Positions 25,445 through 34,862 of a DNA stretch of 64,000 nt are shown one piece after another. The notes beneath the pieces were generated by a model. That model did not search any database and was not told the origin of the DNA. It worked only from the letters and a program-made list of their open reading frames with translations. A program made the position numbers and the translations under genes. Each line of letters starts with the position of its first letter. The first letter of the stretch is position 1. The stretch is taken from the NCBI RefSeq assembly GCF_014652815.1, contig NZ_BMZN01000004.1:437137-501136 (forward strand), in the 5' to 3' direction. This stretch comes from Alcaligenes pakistanensis (GTDB lineage Bacteria > Pseudomonadota > Gammaproteobacteria > Burkholderiales > Burkholderiaceae_B).

Positions 25445-26441
25445 ACCAGACGACTCCATCGAACGCAGTGCTATTTTGATGATGTCCTTGGGGGAAGATG
25501 CCGCCGCCGAGGTGTTTCGTCACCTCTCGCCACGTGAAGTACAGCAGCTCAGTACCGCGATGGCATCCTTAAAGCAACTGACCCGCGCCGATATGGACGG
25601 GGCGCTCGAGAGCTTTCGTCAGGAAGCCGATCAATTCATGGCAGTGGCCCTGGATTCGAACGCCTATATCCGCTCGGTCCTGACCAAGGCCCTGGGCTCG
25701 GACCGTGCCGCTGGCCTGATCGAGGACCTGCTGGAAAACGGCGAAGGTGCCAGCAGTGGTATTGATGCCCTGAACTGGTTGGATGCGTCCAGTGTGGCCG
25801 AGCTGATTGCCGACGAGCACCCACAGATTATTGCCACCATTCTGGTGCACTTGGAGCGTGACCGCGCGGCCGATATCCTAGGCCACATTCCCGAGCGCTT
25901 GCGCGACGATGTGGTCTTGCGTATTGCCACCTTTGGCGGCGTACAGCCCACGGCGCTGAACGAGCTGACTGAAGTGCTGAACGGCATGCTGTCTGGTCAG
26001 GGTGCCAAGCGCAGCAAGATGGGTGGCCCGCGTACGGCAGCAGAAATGCTGAACTACATGAATGCCAGCCTGGAAGAGTCTGTCCTGACCAGCCTGCGCA
26101 GTATGGATGCCGACCTGACCCAGCGCATCGTGGACGAAATGTTCGTGTTCGAGAACCTGGCCGATGTGGAAGACATTGCCATCCAGCTGCTGCTCAAGGA
26201 AATCGAAACCTCTGCACTGACCATCGCCCTGAAAGGCGCGCCCGAAGAGTTGCGCGAAAAGTTCTTCCGCAATATGTCCAACCGTGCTGCCGAAATGCTG
26301 CGCGAGGACATCGATGCGCAAGGTCCGATCCGTATGTCCAAGGTGGAGCAGGAACAGAAGGCGATCGTGCAAGTGGCCCGTCGTCTGGCCGAAGCCGGCC
26401 AGATTACGTTGGGCGGCCTGAGTGGGGACGAGTATGTCTAA
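25422..26441 (+). CDS. fliG: Flagellar motor switch protein FliG
   Basis: 339 residues. The N-terminal FliF-binding domain is followed by a middle domain containing the EHPQ motif (ADEHPQIIATIL) and a C-terminal torque domain with MSNRAAEMLREDIDAQGPIR, which carries the charged stator-contact residues. FliG sits on the cytosolic face of the MS ring. The start lies inside the end of fliF; ATG 25431 is an alternative only three codons in. Confidence 0.96.
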   Translation: MKKMQTAKPDDSIERSAILMMSLGEDAAAEVFRHLSPREVQQLSTAMASLKQLTRADMDGALESFRQEADQFMAVALDSNAYIRSVLTKALGSDRAAGLIEDLLENGEGASSGIDALNWLDASSVAELIADEHPQIIATILVHLERDRAADILGHIPERLRDDVVLRIATFGGVQPTALNELTEVLNGMLSGQGAKRSKMGGPRTAAEMLNYMNASLEESVLTSLRSMDADLTQRIVDEMFVFENLADVEDIAIQLLLKEIETSALTIALKGAPEELREKFFRNMSNRAAEMLREDIDAQGPIRMSKVEQEQKAIVQVARRLAEAGQITLGGLSGDEYV

Positions 26442-26508
26442 TACGGCCTCCTTGGAGCCGTCCTTGCCCCTTCGCGCCATTCGCAAACCCGCAAACGGGA
26501 GCCTGTAA

Positions 26509-27249
26509 ATGTCCGGCCACCGCAAAGCCTCGGCCTACTCGGAGCTTCAGGAAAGCTGGAGCCGTTGGCAAATGCAGGGGCTGGATGATCCTGTCGTCCC
26601 TAGCGAACCTGAAGAGCCGGAGTTTGTTCCTCCCACAGACGAAGAGCTGCAGCGAGACCTGGATGCTCAGCGCACCCAGGCCCAGGAGGAAGGTCATACC
26701 CAAGGCTATCAAGCCGGTTTTAACCAGGGCCATGCGGCCGGGATGGAAGCTGGCAAAGAAAGCGGACATGCCCAGGGCTACGAAGCCGGGCTGGCAGCTG
26801 GCATGGCAAAAGCCCAAGAGCAAATTGACCAATACATTAAAGAGTTTGTTGCCCTGAACCAGAACTGCGCCCGCTCCATTGAAACCATGGACCAGGAAAT
26901 GGGGCAATCGTTAATTCAGCTAGGCACACGCATCGCCGAACACGTTTTACAAAGCACCATCAAGACAGAACCCAGCCGCATTCGCGATTTGGTGGCCGAG
27001 GTGCTGCGCAGCGATCCGGGCGATACCAGCGCTCTGGAACTGACCTTACACCCCGATGACATTAGTTTGGTGCGTGAGTTCCTGATCGAACAAGGCGAAC
27101 CACGAGCCTGGCGTCTACAAGAAGATACGCAGTTGCAACGCGGCGAATGCCGGGTGCGCTCCAGCTATGGCGATATTGACGCCACCCTTGCCACTCGCTG
27201 GAAACGGGCGCTGGCCAGCCTGGGCTTGCCCGCGACGCTGGAGCCCTGA
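26509..27249 (+). CDS. fliH: Flagellar export regulator FliH
   Basis: 246 residues. A run of GxxxG-type repeats (QGYQAGFNQGHAAG, then GHAQGYEAGLAAGMA) is typical of the FliH helical stalk. The C-terminal domain (about 120-246) matches the peripheral-stalk E/delta-like fold. The N-terminal WSRWQMQGLDD resembles the Trp-containing segment that contacts FlhA. It binds the FliI ATPase and links it to FliN and the gate. Its TGA is followed directly by the fliI ATG. Confidence 0.93.
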   Translation: MSGHRKASAYSELQESWSRWQMQGLDDPVVPSEPEEPEFVPPTDEELQRDLDAQRTQAQEEGHTQGYQAGFNQGHAAGMEAGKESGHAQGYEAGLAAGMAKAQEQIDQYIKEFVALNQNCARSIETMDQEMGQSLIQLGTRIAEHVLQSTIKTEPSRIRDLVAEVLRSDPGDTSALELTLHPDDISLVREFLIEQGEPRAWRLQEDTQLQRGECRVRSSYGDIDATLATRWKRALASLGLPATLEP

Positions 27250-28692
27250 ATGGCAAAACCCCTGCTCGCCTCCTCTCCCGAACGCTGGCGTGCCCAGATG
27301 CTGTCTGCACAGCAGCGGGTGCAGGCGATTGAGCCAGCCTTACGCAGTGGCCGTGTAGTACGCGCCACCGGCTTGGTATTGGAAGCCACGGGTTTGAAGC
27401 TGGCGGTCGGGGCTGCCTGCAAGGTTGAATTGTCTGCCGCCCAGAATATCTGGGCTGAAGCTGAGGTCGTCGGGTTTGAAGGCAAGTCCCTGTACCTGAT
27501 GCCGCTTAGCGAAATATCCGGCTTGCCCCCAGGGGCACGCGTTGTGCCTGTCGAGGCACAACTGCAACCGCCAGTTCCTCTGCCTGATTCTGATCAGCCT
27601 GATCGCCTGCCTGCCCAGGCACGTTCACGCCACGTCCCCGTTGGCCCCGGTCTGCTGGGCCGAGTTGTCGATGGCAGCGGCAACCCGCTGGATGGCTTGG
27701 GCCCCATCGACGCTCATTCTTGCGTCTCGCTCAGCCACACTACGCCCAACCCCCTGAACCGCAGCCCCATCGACACCGTTCTGGACGTGGGCGTACGCGC
27801 TATCAACGGCCTGTTGACGGTAGGTCGTGGCCAGCGCATGGGCCTGTTCGCCGGTTCTGGCGTGGGTAAGAGTGTGCTCTTGGGCATGATGGCACGCTAC
27901 ACACAGGCCGACATTATTGTCGTGGGCTTGATCGGTGAACGGGGCCGGGAAGTTAAAGAGTTTATTGAACACAACTTGGGCGAAGAAGGCCTGAAACGCT
28001 CGGTTGTGGTGGCGGCTCCGGCCGACGTCTCGCCCTTGCTGCGATTACAAGGCGCGGTCTACGCCACGCGTTTAGCCGAATTCTTCCGTGATGAAGGCAA
28101 GAATGTGCTGCTCATCATGGATTCGCTGACGCGCTATGCCATGGCTCAGCGTGAAATCGCTCTGGCCATTGGTGAACCCCCCGCCACCAAAGGTTATCCG
28201 CCTTCTGTTTTTGCCAAGCTGCCCGCCCTGGTGGAGCGCGCTGGCAATGGTGAACCCGACGCCCAAGGGCGTTGCGGCTCGATCACGGCCTTCTACACCG
28301 TGCTGACAGAAGGTGACGACCAGCAAGACCCGATTGCCGACTCGGCCCGCGCCATCTTGGACGGCCACATTGTGCTCTCGCGCAGCCTGGCCGAAACCGG
28401 TCACTACCCAGCCATTGATATCGAGGCTTCCATCTCGCGGGTTATGCCCAGCATTGTGGACCCCGAACAGATCAAGCTGGTGCACCGTTTCAAGGGCCTG
28501 CTGTCCAGCTACCAACGCAACCGTGACCTGATTGCCGTGGGTGCTTATACCCGTGGCAATGATCCTTCCATTGACCAAGCCATTGATCGCTACCCCTGGC
28601 TGGAAGCCTACTTGCGACAAGGCATGCAGCAACGTGTGGACGTGCCACGCGCCTTTGATGAATTGAACGCCGTTTTAAATAGCGAGCAATAA
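27250..28692 (+). CDS. fliI: Flagellum-specific ATP synthase FliI
   Basis: 480 residues, the hexameric ATPase of the flagellar type III export machine. Walker A is [11 protein letters not shown], followed by [15 protein letters not shown] and the Walker [12 protein letters not shown], all as in F1-type ATPases. ATP hydrolysis aids unloading of chaperone-cargo complexes at the gate. It directly follows fliH and precedes its stalk protein fliJ by two bases. Confidence 0.97.
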   Translation: MAKPLLASSPERWRAQMLSAQQRVQAIEPALRSGRVVRATGLVLEATGLKLAVGAACKVELSAAQNIWAEAEVVGFEGKSLYLMPLSEISGLPPGARVVPVEAQLQPPVPLPDSDQPDRLPAQARSRHVPVGPGLLGRVVDGSGNPLDGLGPIDAHSCVSLSHTTPNPLNRSPIDTVLDVGVRAINGLLTVGRGQRMGLFAGSGVGKSVLLGMMARYTQADIIVVGLIGERGREVKEFIEHNLGEEGLKRSVVVAAPADVSPLLRLQGAVYATRLAEFFRDEGKNVLLIMDSLTRYAMAQREIALAIGEPPATKGYPPSVFAKLPALVERAGNGEPDAQGRCGSITAFYTVLTEGDDQQDPIADSARAILDGHIVLSRSLAETGHYPAIDIEASISRVMPSIVDPEQIKLVHRFKGLLSSYQRNRDLIAVGAYTRGNDPSIDQAIDRYPWLEAYLRQGMQQRVDVPRAFDELNAVLNSEQ

Positions 28693-28694
28693 AC

Positions 28695-29144
28695 ATGAAA
28701 GCCAACACCTCTTTACATACGCTGGTCGACCTTAGCCAAAATAACGTGGATGACGCGGCCCGCGAGCTGCAGGAGCTGCGCACACAGCGCGATGCGGCCC
28801 AATCCCAGCTGGAAATGCTGCAGACGTATCGTCAGGACTACGCCCAGCGCCTGCTGGATGTGGGCCAAACCGGGGTAACCATGGCGAACTATCACAATTT
28901 CCGGCGCTTTATCGTGACATTGGACCAGGCCGTTTCCCAGCAAAATAGCGTTATCCAATCGCTAGAAGAGAAGATGGAGCAGGGACGCCAGGTCTGGTAT
29001 GGCCACCAACAACGCCTGAAGGCTTACGAAACCTTGATTGACCGTCGTCTCCAAACCCAACAAGTCCAACAGCAAAGAATGGAACAACGCAGCAGCGATG
29101 AAATTGCTGCTCGTCTCTATACCCGTAGCCAGAACGCCTATTAA
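28695..29144 (+). CDS. fliJ: Flagellar export stalk protein FliJ
   Basis: 149 residues predicted to be one long coiled coil (rich in Gln, Glu, Arg and Leu). FliJ inserts into the FliI hexamer and contacts FlhA, activating the proton-driven export gate. Position between fliI and fliK and the two-base spacing confirm the call more than residue conservation, which is low in this family. Confidence 0.92.
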   Translation: MKANTSLHTLVDLSQNNVDDAARELQELRTQRDAAQSQLEMLQTYRQDYAQRLLDVGQTGVTMANYHNFRRFIVTLDQAVSQQNSVIQSLEEKMEQGRQVWYGHQQRLKAYETLIDRRLQTQQVQQQRMEQRSSDEIAARLYTRSQNAY

Positions 29145-29156
29145 ACAAGCGCCGCC

Positions 29157-30497
29157 ATGACTTCGCCCACTCTTTCGGTTTTACCTGCGGCCCCCGCCGC
29201 ACCTTCGGCCCCCGTCTCCTCGACGAGCGGGCCTACGGCTGCGCAAGCGCCCAAAGACGAAGGCTTTGCCCAGCACCTGCAGACTCAACAGCAACAGGTG
29301 CAAAACAAAGGCGCACAAAAACCCCAGGCAGCCAAGCCAGACGGCGCCAAGACTCAAGCCCCCGCAGACAGCCCCAAACTGGCTGAATCGGCTGCTGATC
29401 TCACGGAAGCGGTAGATCTGGACGCACTGGCAAAAGACTCGGCTCTTTTGATCGTTGCCGAGACCGATCTGGACGACGCATTGGATGCCCAGGCCGATAG
29501 CGGTCTACCCGCCATAGCCTTGTCGATTTTGTCGCAAGTGCAGGCCATCAAAAACAGCAAAGCTGATCCCAAAACTGTCCAGGCTGATAGCAGGCTGACA
29601 CCGGCCAACACACGCCCAAACCTGGCTAGCGAATTGAGCAGCGCCAGCCGCCTGCCTCAGTCCGGTCCCTTGAAGGCGGCCGAAGCGACGAGCGAACTGG
29701 ATCTGAGCGCTGAACTGGCCTTGCCTAAAGCAGCAGAGATCAGCAATCCGTTGACGGCGGCCCCCGCTCGTAAACCGGCTCTGACTGCCGCGCTGGCTCT
29801 GAACAGCCAAAGCATGCAAAATGCAGCCTCCCAGGCGGCCTCGTCCCAAACTCGTTTGCTGGATGAGGCGACTGCTTCGCTAGCCGCTTTTGGCCGACAA
29901 ATGGCCGACGATGCTCGCGCTGGCGTGACTCAGAACGTACCGCCTCTGGATGCATCCCTCTTGGCTCAGCTCACAGCGACACCCGTAGCGATGCAAGTCA
30001 GTAGTCCAGCAGCTCTGCCCAGCCCCATGGCTCTGGCAGTGGCCACACCCGTTCAATCACCCGAATGGGGTGCGGCAATGGGTCGCCAAATGATCACGCT
30101 GGCCCAACAAGCCCAAGGTGGCATTCAAAGCGCCGATATCCGCCTGGACCCACCCGAGTTGGGCCCATTACGTATTACCTTGCAGATGCAGGACGGCATG
30201 GCCCACGCCATGATTACCTCGCCCCACGCTCAGGTACGCCACGCTCTGGAACAGTCCTTGCAGCAGCTGCAACAGCAGTTTGCCGAGAACGGGCTGACCT
30301 TGGGTCAGGCTGATGTGGGTGACCAAAACGCCTCGCATCAGGCTTTTCACGAGCAATTGGCCGCTAAGGATAGCAAAGGCGATCAGCCCGCTTTCAGCCT
30401 GAATGGTCTGGCCACTTCGGACGAGGCCAGCCTCCTGACAGGCAGCACCGTCACGCGCTCGCTGGCCCCCAATGCGCTTGTTGATACCTTCGCCTGA
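29157..30497 (+). CDS. fliK: Flagellar hook-length control protein FliK
   Basis: 446 residues. A long Ala/Ser/Gln-rich disordered N-terminal part acts as ruler, followed by the C-terminal Flg_hook domain with IRLDPPELGPLRITLQMQDG, the family's hallmark. FliK measures the hook and switches FlhB from rod/hook to filament export. Last gene of the fliE-K run; 176 bases separate it from fliL with no obvious terminator. A second FliK-like protein is at 21599. Confidence 0.94.
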   Translation: MTSPTLSVLPAAPAAPSAPVSSTSGPTAAQAPKDEGFAQHLQTQQQQVQNKGAQKPQAAKPDGAKTQAPADSPKLAESAADLTEAVDLDALAKDSALLIVAETDLDDALDAQADSGLPAIALSILSQVQAIKNSKADPKTVQADSRLTPANTRPNLASELSSASRLPQSGPLKAAEATSELDLSAELALPKAAEISNPLTAAPARKPALTAALALNSQSMQNAASQAASSQTRLLDEATASLAAFGRQMADDARAGVTQNVPPLDASLLAQLTATPVAMQVSSPAALPSPMALAVATPVQSPEWGAAMGRQMITLAQQAQGGIQSADIRLDPPELGPLRITLQMQDGMAHAMITSPHAQVRHALEQSLQQLQQQFAENGLTLGQADVGDQNASHQAFHEQLAAKDSKGDQPAFSLNGLATSDEASLLTGSTVTRSLAPNALVDTFA

Positions 30498-30673
30498 TTC
30501 AAGGTCCCACAGACAGCCCGGCAAAAAGCATGATTAAGCTCGAAAAGCAGCGTCTATTCGCCGGGCCTGTCCTGTCTGACCTCCGGCACAATAGCTCAGG
30601 CATGCAGTCAGGCTCAGGCCAGACATGCGTTTGTCTGTTTGTCATACGCTAGAAAATTCATCGCTCACATCAC

Positions 30674-31195
30674 ATGGCCCGAAAAGCACCCACCAAACTT
30701 GCACGCCTGATGAAAACCGGTCTGCTGGTTCTGTTTATTATCGCCGCTAGCGTGGGCGCAACGCTGTACTACTCCCTGCAACAAAGCAGCCCGCCTGCCT
30801 GGTTGGCCTGGGCAGAAAAGAGCCAGTCTGTAGAGGCAGCCCCAGCCCCCAACGAGCCTCCGGTGGTCAAGGCCAGCGCCAAGCCTATTTTTGCACCGCT
30901 CGATCCCTTTACTGTCACCCTGAACGAGAACGGCCGCTCGCGTATTTTGTACGTAGGTATCACCTTGCGTGTCCAGGACGATGGCTCGCGTGCCATGTTG
31001 CTGGAATACATGCCCATGGTGCGGGACCGCGTGCTGAAGATTCTGGCGGAACAGCGCCCTGCCTACATCCAGACTTCTGAGGGGCGTCAAGCCTTGGTTG
31101 CACAGCTGAGCGCCGGCCTGAAAGAGCCCTATGCGCCCAACCCCGCTGTACCGTACATCAATGATGTCCTGTTCACCGCCTTTGTCATCCAATAA
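30674..31195 (+). CDS. fliL: Flagellar basal body-associated protein FliL
   Basis: 173 residues: one N-terminal membrane segment (TGLLVLFIIAASVGATLYY), then a periplasmic stomatin-like domain with FTVTLNENGRSRILYVGITL. FliL stabilises stators around the rotor. No ribosome site is visible before the ATG at 30674; the membrane segment places the true start within a few codons of it. Its stop abuts the fliM ATG with no gap. Confidence 0.93.
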   Translation: MARKAPTKLARLMKTGLLVLFIIAASVGATLYYSLQQSSPPAWLAWAEKSQSVEAAPAPNEPPVVKASAKPIFAPLDPFTVTLNENGRSRILYVGITLRVQDDGSRAMLLEYMPMVRDRVLKILAEQRPAYIQTSEGRQALVAQLSAGLKEPYAPNPAVPYINDVLFTAFVIQ

Positions 31196-32203
31196 ATGTC
31201 GTATCAGAGCTTCCTATCCCAAGACGAAGTCGATGCACTGCTGGCCGGTGTTACCGGCGAAGGCGCTGACACCAAGCCCCTGAATGAAAACCTGTCAGGT
31301 GTGCGGGCCTACGACCTGACCTCGCCAGACCGGGTGGTGCGCCACCGCATGCAGACGTTAGAGCTGATCAACGAGCGCTTTGCCCGTCGCCTGCGCTCGA
31401 CCATGCTCAGCTTCATGCGCCGCAACGCTGACATTACTGTCGGCTCCATTCGCATTCAAAAATATTCGGATTTCGAGCGTAACCTGCCTGTCCCCAGCAA
31501 CCTGAACATGGTTGCCTTAAAGCCCTTGCGCGGCGTGTCGCTGTTTACCTTCGACCCGAACCTGGTCTTTTTGATTATCGACAGTCTGTTCGGTGGCCAT
31601 GGCCGCTACAACACCCGCGTCGAAGGCCGCGACTTCACGACCACCGAGCAACGCATCATTCAGCGCCTGCTGACGCTGACGCTGGAGAGCTATTGCGGAG
31701 CCTGGGAGTCCATTTACCCGCTGGAAGCGGAGTATATGCGCTCGGAGATGCACACCAAATTTGCCAGCATCAGCAGCAGCAACGACATCGTGGTGGTGAC
31801 CTCCTTCAATATTGAATTTGGCGCCCAGGGCGGCAATCTGAACATTTGCCTGCCCTACTCCATGATCGAGCCCTTGCGCGATCTCTTGACCCGACCCCTG
31901 CAGGACAAAGGCACCAACGACATTGACCAGCGCTGGACGCAACAATTGTCACGCCAAGTACGCAGCGCCGAAGTCGAGTTGATTGCCAACTTCGTCAATA
32001 TCGACATGAGCATTGCCCAGTTGTCCCAGCTAAAGGCCAATGACGTATTGCCGATTGAAATCCCAACCCTTATTGAAGCCCACGTGGATGGCGTGCCGGT
32101 TCTGGAATGCCACTACGGCACATCCGGCGGTCGTTACTCCCTGCGGGTAGAAAACATCTTGGCCACCAACGACAGCGATTTGACTAAAGGTAAGTCCCTA
32201 TGA
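31196..32203 (+). CDS. fliM: Flagellar motor switch protein FliM
   Basis: 335 residues. The N-terminal LSQDEVDALLAGV is the CheY-phosphate-binding segment, so direction switching by the CheY encoded at 59841 is expected. The middle CheC-like domain and the C-terminal SpoA domain (homologous to FliN) follow. It builds the C-ring between FliG and FliN. It begins directly after fliL and overlaps fliN by four bases. Confidence 0.97.
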   Translation: MSYQSFLSQDEVDALLAGVTGEGADTKPLNENLSGVRAYDLTSPDRVVRHRMQTLELINERFARRLRSTMLSFMRRNADITVGSIRIQKYSDFERNLPVPSNLNMVALKPLRGVSLFTFDPNLVFLIIDSLFGGHGRYNTRVEGRDFTTTEQRIIQRLLTLTLESYCGAWESIYPLEAEYMRSEMHTKFASISSSNDIVVVTSFNIEFGAQGGNLNICLPYSMIEPLRDLLTRPLQDKGTNDIDQRWTQQLSRQVRSAEVELIANFVNIDMSIAQLSQLKANDVLPIEIPTLIEAHVDGVPVLECHYGTSGGRYSLRVENILATNDSDLTKGKSL

Positions 32204-32709
32204 GCGACCCTCACAACCCTAACGACCGGTCTGCGCCCGAGGACGATTGGGCAGCCGCCATGGCTGAGCAACAAGCTGGCCAAAGCAGCAATCAAGCCCA
32301 GGGACTGGAACAGCCCCTGGATGATGACTGGGCCGCGGCATTGGCCGAGCAAAGCGCTGCTGCCCCCGTACACGAACAAGCCGCTCCCGCACCTGCCAGC
32401 AATCTGTTCCCGCCCATGGAACACGCGCAGACAAGCACCAGCACCGATATCGACATGATTATGGATATCCCCGTCCAGTTGTCGGTAGAGCTGGGGCGCA
32501 CCCGCCTGACGATCAAAAACATTTTGCAGCTGGGCCAGGGCTCGGTGGTGGAACTGGACGGTCTGGCCGGTGAACCGCTGGATATATATGTGAACGGCTA
32601 CCTGATCGCCCAAGGCGAAGTAGTCGTAGTGGACGACAAATACGGTATTCGTGTGACCGACATCGTGACGCCTTCGGACCGCATCCAACGCCTGAACGGC
32701 CGCCGCTAA
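32200..32709 (+). CDS. fliN: Flagellar motor switch protein FliN
   Basis: 169 residues, longer than the roughly 137 of enteric FliN. The C-terminal SpoA domain (from MDIPVQLSVELGRTRLTI) is canonical. The N-terminal extension contains the short motif EDDWAAAMAEQ twice (residues 14-24 and again DDDWAAALAEQ at 41-51). Enteric FliN has a single, similar DDLWAEALSEQ-type segment, so it appears duplicated here. FliN forms the base of the C-ring and docks FliH-FliI. Confidence 0.96.
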   Translation: MSDPHNPNDRSAPEDDWAAAMAEQQAGQSSNQAQGLEQPLDDDWAAALAEQSAAAPVHEQAAPAPASNLFPPMEHAQTSTSTDIDMIMDIPVQLSVELGRTRLTIKNILQLGQGSVVELDGLAGEPLDIYVNGYLIAQGEVVVVDDKYGIRVTDIVTPSDRIQRLNGRR

Positions 32710-32712
32710 AAC

Positions 32713-33015
32713 ATGGAACAGGCCCAGCTCGTCAGAATCATGCTCAGCCTGCTGCTGGTCGTAGGCTTGATTCTGGCAGCAGCCTGGGCGGCCCGTCGTG
32801 GCGGGCTGCTGAAAAACAAAAACCAGCAACGCATCAAAATTCTGGACAGCCAACGCCTGGGGCCACGCAGCAGCGTGGCCTTGCTCCAGATTGATGACCG
32901 TGAAATTTTGATTGGCATTACCGCCCAGCAGATCAGCCTGCTCCACACCAAGACGCCCACTGAACCAGAGCCGGATTTCCAGGCCCATCTGGACCAGCAT
33001 CGCGCGCCCCGCTGA
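32713..33015 (+). CDS. fliO: Flagellar export protein FliO
   Basis: 100 residues: one N-terminal membrane segment ([20 protein letters not shown]) and a small cytosolic domain with [22 protein letters not shown], the FliO pattern. It assists assembly of the FliP ring. It starts three bases after fliN and ends eight bases before fliP. Confidence 0.93.
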   Translation: MEQAQLVRIMLSLLLVVGLILAAAWAARRGGLLKNKNQQRIKILDSQRLGPRSSVALLQIDDREILIGITAQQISLLHTKTPTEPEPDFQAHLDQHRAPR

Positions 33016-33022
33016 ACACATC

Positions 33023-33790
33023 ATGACCGCCACCATCTCTCCTGCCCTGCGCACCGGCCTCTTGCTGCTTCTGGCTTTGCTGGGCTTGCTGCTCCCTGCC
33101 CAGCTCTGGGCACAGGCCGTCCCGGCCATTACCAGCACGGCAGGCCCGAACGGCTCGCAAACCTGGTCGCTAAGCATCCAGACGCTGGCCATGCTGACCA
33201 TGATGTCCTTCCTGCCAGCCGCCCTGCTGATGATGACCGGTTTTACCCGCATCATTATTGTGCTGGGTCTGCTGCGCAACGCCATGGGAACGGGTACGGC
33301 ACCACCGAATACCGTATTGGTCGGTCTGGCCCTGTTTCTGACCTTCTTTGTCATGTCACCAGTGTTTGATCAGGTGTATCAGGACGCCTACAAACCCTTG
33401 TCGGAAAATAAGATCAGTTTTGAGGCGGCCCTGGAGCAAGGTGCCCAGCCCCTGAAAACTTTTATGCTGCACCAGACTCGCGAAGCCGACTTGAAACTGT
33501 TTGGCGAGATGGCGGGAGTGGGCGAACTGGAAAGCCCCGAAGATGTGCCCTTGCGCGTCCTGGTCCCCGCTTTTGTCACCAGCGAACTGAAAACAGCCTT
33601 CCAGATCGGCTTTACGATTTTCATCCCCTTTCTGATTATCGACCTGGTGATTGCCAGCGTCTTGATGTCACTGGGGATGATGATGGTCCCGCCGGTGACC
33701 ATCTCGCTGCCCTTCAAGCTCATGCTGTTTGTGCTGGCCGATGGCTGGCATCTGCTGCTCGGTTCCCTGGCACGCAGTTTCTACCAATAA
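33023..33790 (+). CDS. fliP: Flagellar export gate protein FliP
   Basis: 255 residues from the ATG at 33023, which directly precedes a cleavable signal peptide ([20 protein letters not shown]); upstream in-frame codons overlap fliO and are not needed. Four membrane segments with [39 protein letters not shown] and the C-terminal [19 protein letters not shown] are diagnostic. FliP forms the core ring of the export gate with FliQ and FliR. Confidence 0.96.
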   Translation: MTATISPALRTGLLLLLALLGLLLPAQLWAQAVPAITSTAGPNGSQTWSLSIQTLAMLTMMSFLPAALLMMTGFTRIIIVLGLLRNAMGTGTAPPNTVLVGLALFLTFFVMSPVFDQVYQDAYKPLSENKISFEAALEQGAQPLKTFMLHQTREADLKLFGEMAGVGELESPEDVPLRVLVPAFVTSELKTAFQIGFTIFIPFLIIDLVIASVLMSLGMMMVPPVTISLPFKLMLFVLADGWHLLLGSLARSFYQ

Positions 33791-33799
33791 AGGACCGCC

Positions 33800-34069
33800 A
33801 TGACTCCCGAAACCGTCATGTCCATGACCTACACCGCTCTGAAACTGGCCCTGTCCATGGCGGGGCCTATGCTGATTGTGGTGCTGGTAGTGGGTTTGGG
33901 CATCAGTATCTTTCAGGCCGCCACACAGATCAACGAGATGACACTGTCCTTCATCCCCAAGCTGCTGGCCATGGGTATTACCGTGGTGCTGCTGGGCCCC
34001 TGGCTGATCAACAATATGGTCGATTACATGCAAGGCCTCTTGCGTGGCATTCCAGGGCTGGTGAACTAG
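33800..34069 (+). CDS. fliQ: Flagellar export gate protein FliQ
   Basis: 89 residues with two membrane helices. TPETVMSMTYTALKLAL and IFQAATQINEMTLSFIPKL are the conserved blocks. Four copies of FliQ wrap the FliP-FliR channel. AAAGGA precedes the ATG at good spacing, nine bases after fliP. Confidence 0.96.
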   Translation: MTPETVMSMTYTALKLALSMAGPMLIVVLVVGLGISIFQAATQINEMTLSFIPKLLAMGITVVLLGPWLINNMVDYMQGLLRGIPGLVN

Positions 34070-34076
34070 GTTATCC

Positions 34077-34862
34077 GTGCTCGACCTGAACTCAGCACAG
34101 CTCACAGCCTGGCTTAATGCCTTTTTGTGGCCCTTTATCCGCATTCTGGCCACGCTGGCGACCGTTCCCTTTTTCAGTGAATCTGCCATTCCCAAACGCG
34201 CCAAGATAGGCCTGGGTTTTGTGCTGACGCTGATTATCGCCCCTTCACTGCCACCCTTGCCCGATCTGCCCACAGCCTCTTACGAGGCTTTGCTGATTGC
34301 CGCACAACAAGTGCTGATTGGCGTGGCCCTGGGCTTGACCATGCGCATTGTGTTTGCCGCCGTGCAAACCGCAGGGGAATTCATCGGCCTGCAAATGGGC
34401 TTATCCTTTGCGTCCTTTTTTGACCCGGCCACCGGCTCGAACACCGCCGTGCTGTCACGTCTGCTGAACGTCATTGCAGTACTGACTTTCCTGGCCCTGA
34501 ACGGTCATTTACTGGTCTTGGGTGTACTGGTGCGTACCTTCCATGTCTTGCCCATAGGCACAGACTTAAGCCAGAACGGCTGGGGAGCCCTACTGGATTG
34601 GAGCAGCGAGTTGTGGGTATCGGGCATGCTGCTGGCACTGCCCCTGATTATTGTGCTGCTGACCATCAACTTAGCCTTCGGGATCTTGAACCGTACCGCC
34701 CAACAATTGACGATTTTTGCGGTGGGTTTCCCCATTACACTGACGATCGGCCTGACCTTGCTAACAGTGGTTATTCCACAGACCACACCCTTTCTGACTC
34801 AGCTTTTCAACTCAGGTTACGAAGCCATGATGCGGGTTGCCTGGGGTCTTGCCGGTTCTTAA
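34077..34862 (+). CDS. fliR: Flagellar export gate protein FliR
   Basis: 261 residues with about six membrane helices, starting at GTG. RIVFAAVQTAGEFIGLQMGLSF and the FGILNRTAQQLTIFAVGFP block are family hallmarks. One FliR completes the FliP5-Q4-R1 channel. It is the last gene of the plus-strand flagellar run. Its TAA shares the TTAA at 34859-34862 with the stop of the convergent exonuclease gene, leaving no space for a terminator. Confidence 0.96.
   Translation: MLDLNSAQLTAWLNAFLWPFIRILATLATVPFFSESAIPKRAKIGLGFVLTLIIAPSLPPLPDLPTASYEALLIAAQQVLIGVALGLTMRIVFAAVQTAGEFIGLQMGLSFASFFDPATGSNTAVLSRLLNVIAVLTFLALNGHLLVLGVLVRTFHVLPIGTDLSQNGWGALLDWSSELWVSGMLLALPLIIVLLTINLAFGILNRTAQQLTIFAVGFPITLTIGLTLLTVVIPQTTPFLTQLFNSGYEAMMRVAWGLAGS

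Noticed and set aside
32134..33354. 406-residue minus-strand open frame across fliN, fliO and fliP
   Set aside because: It crosses three certain flagellar genes and shows no domain; considered a shadow.
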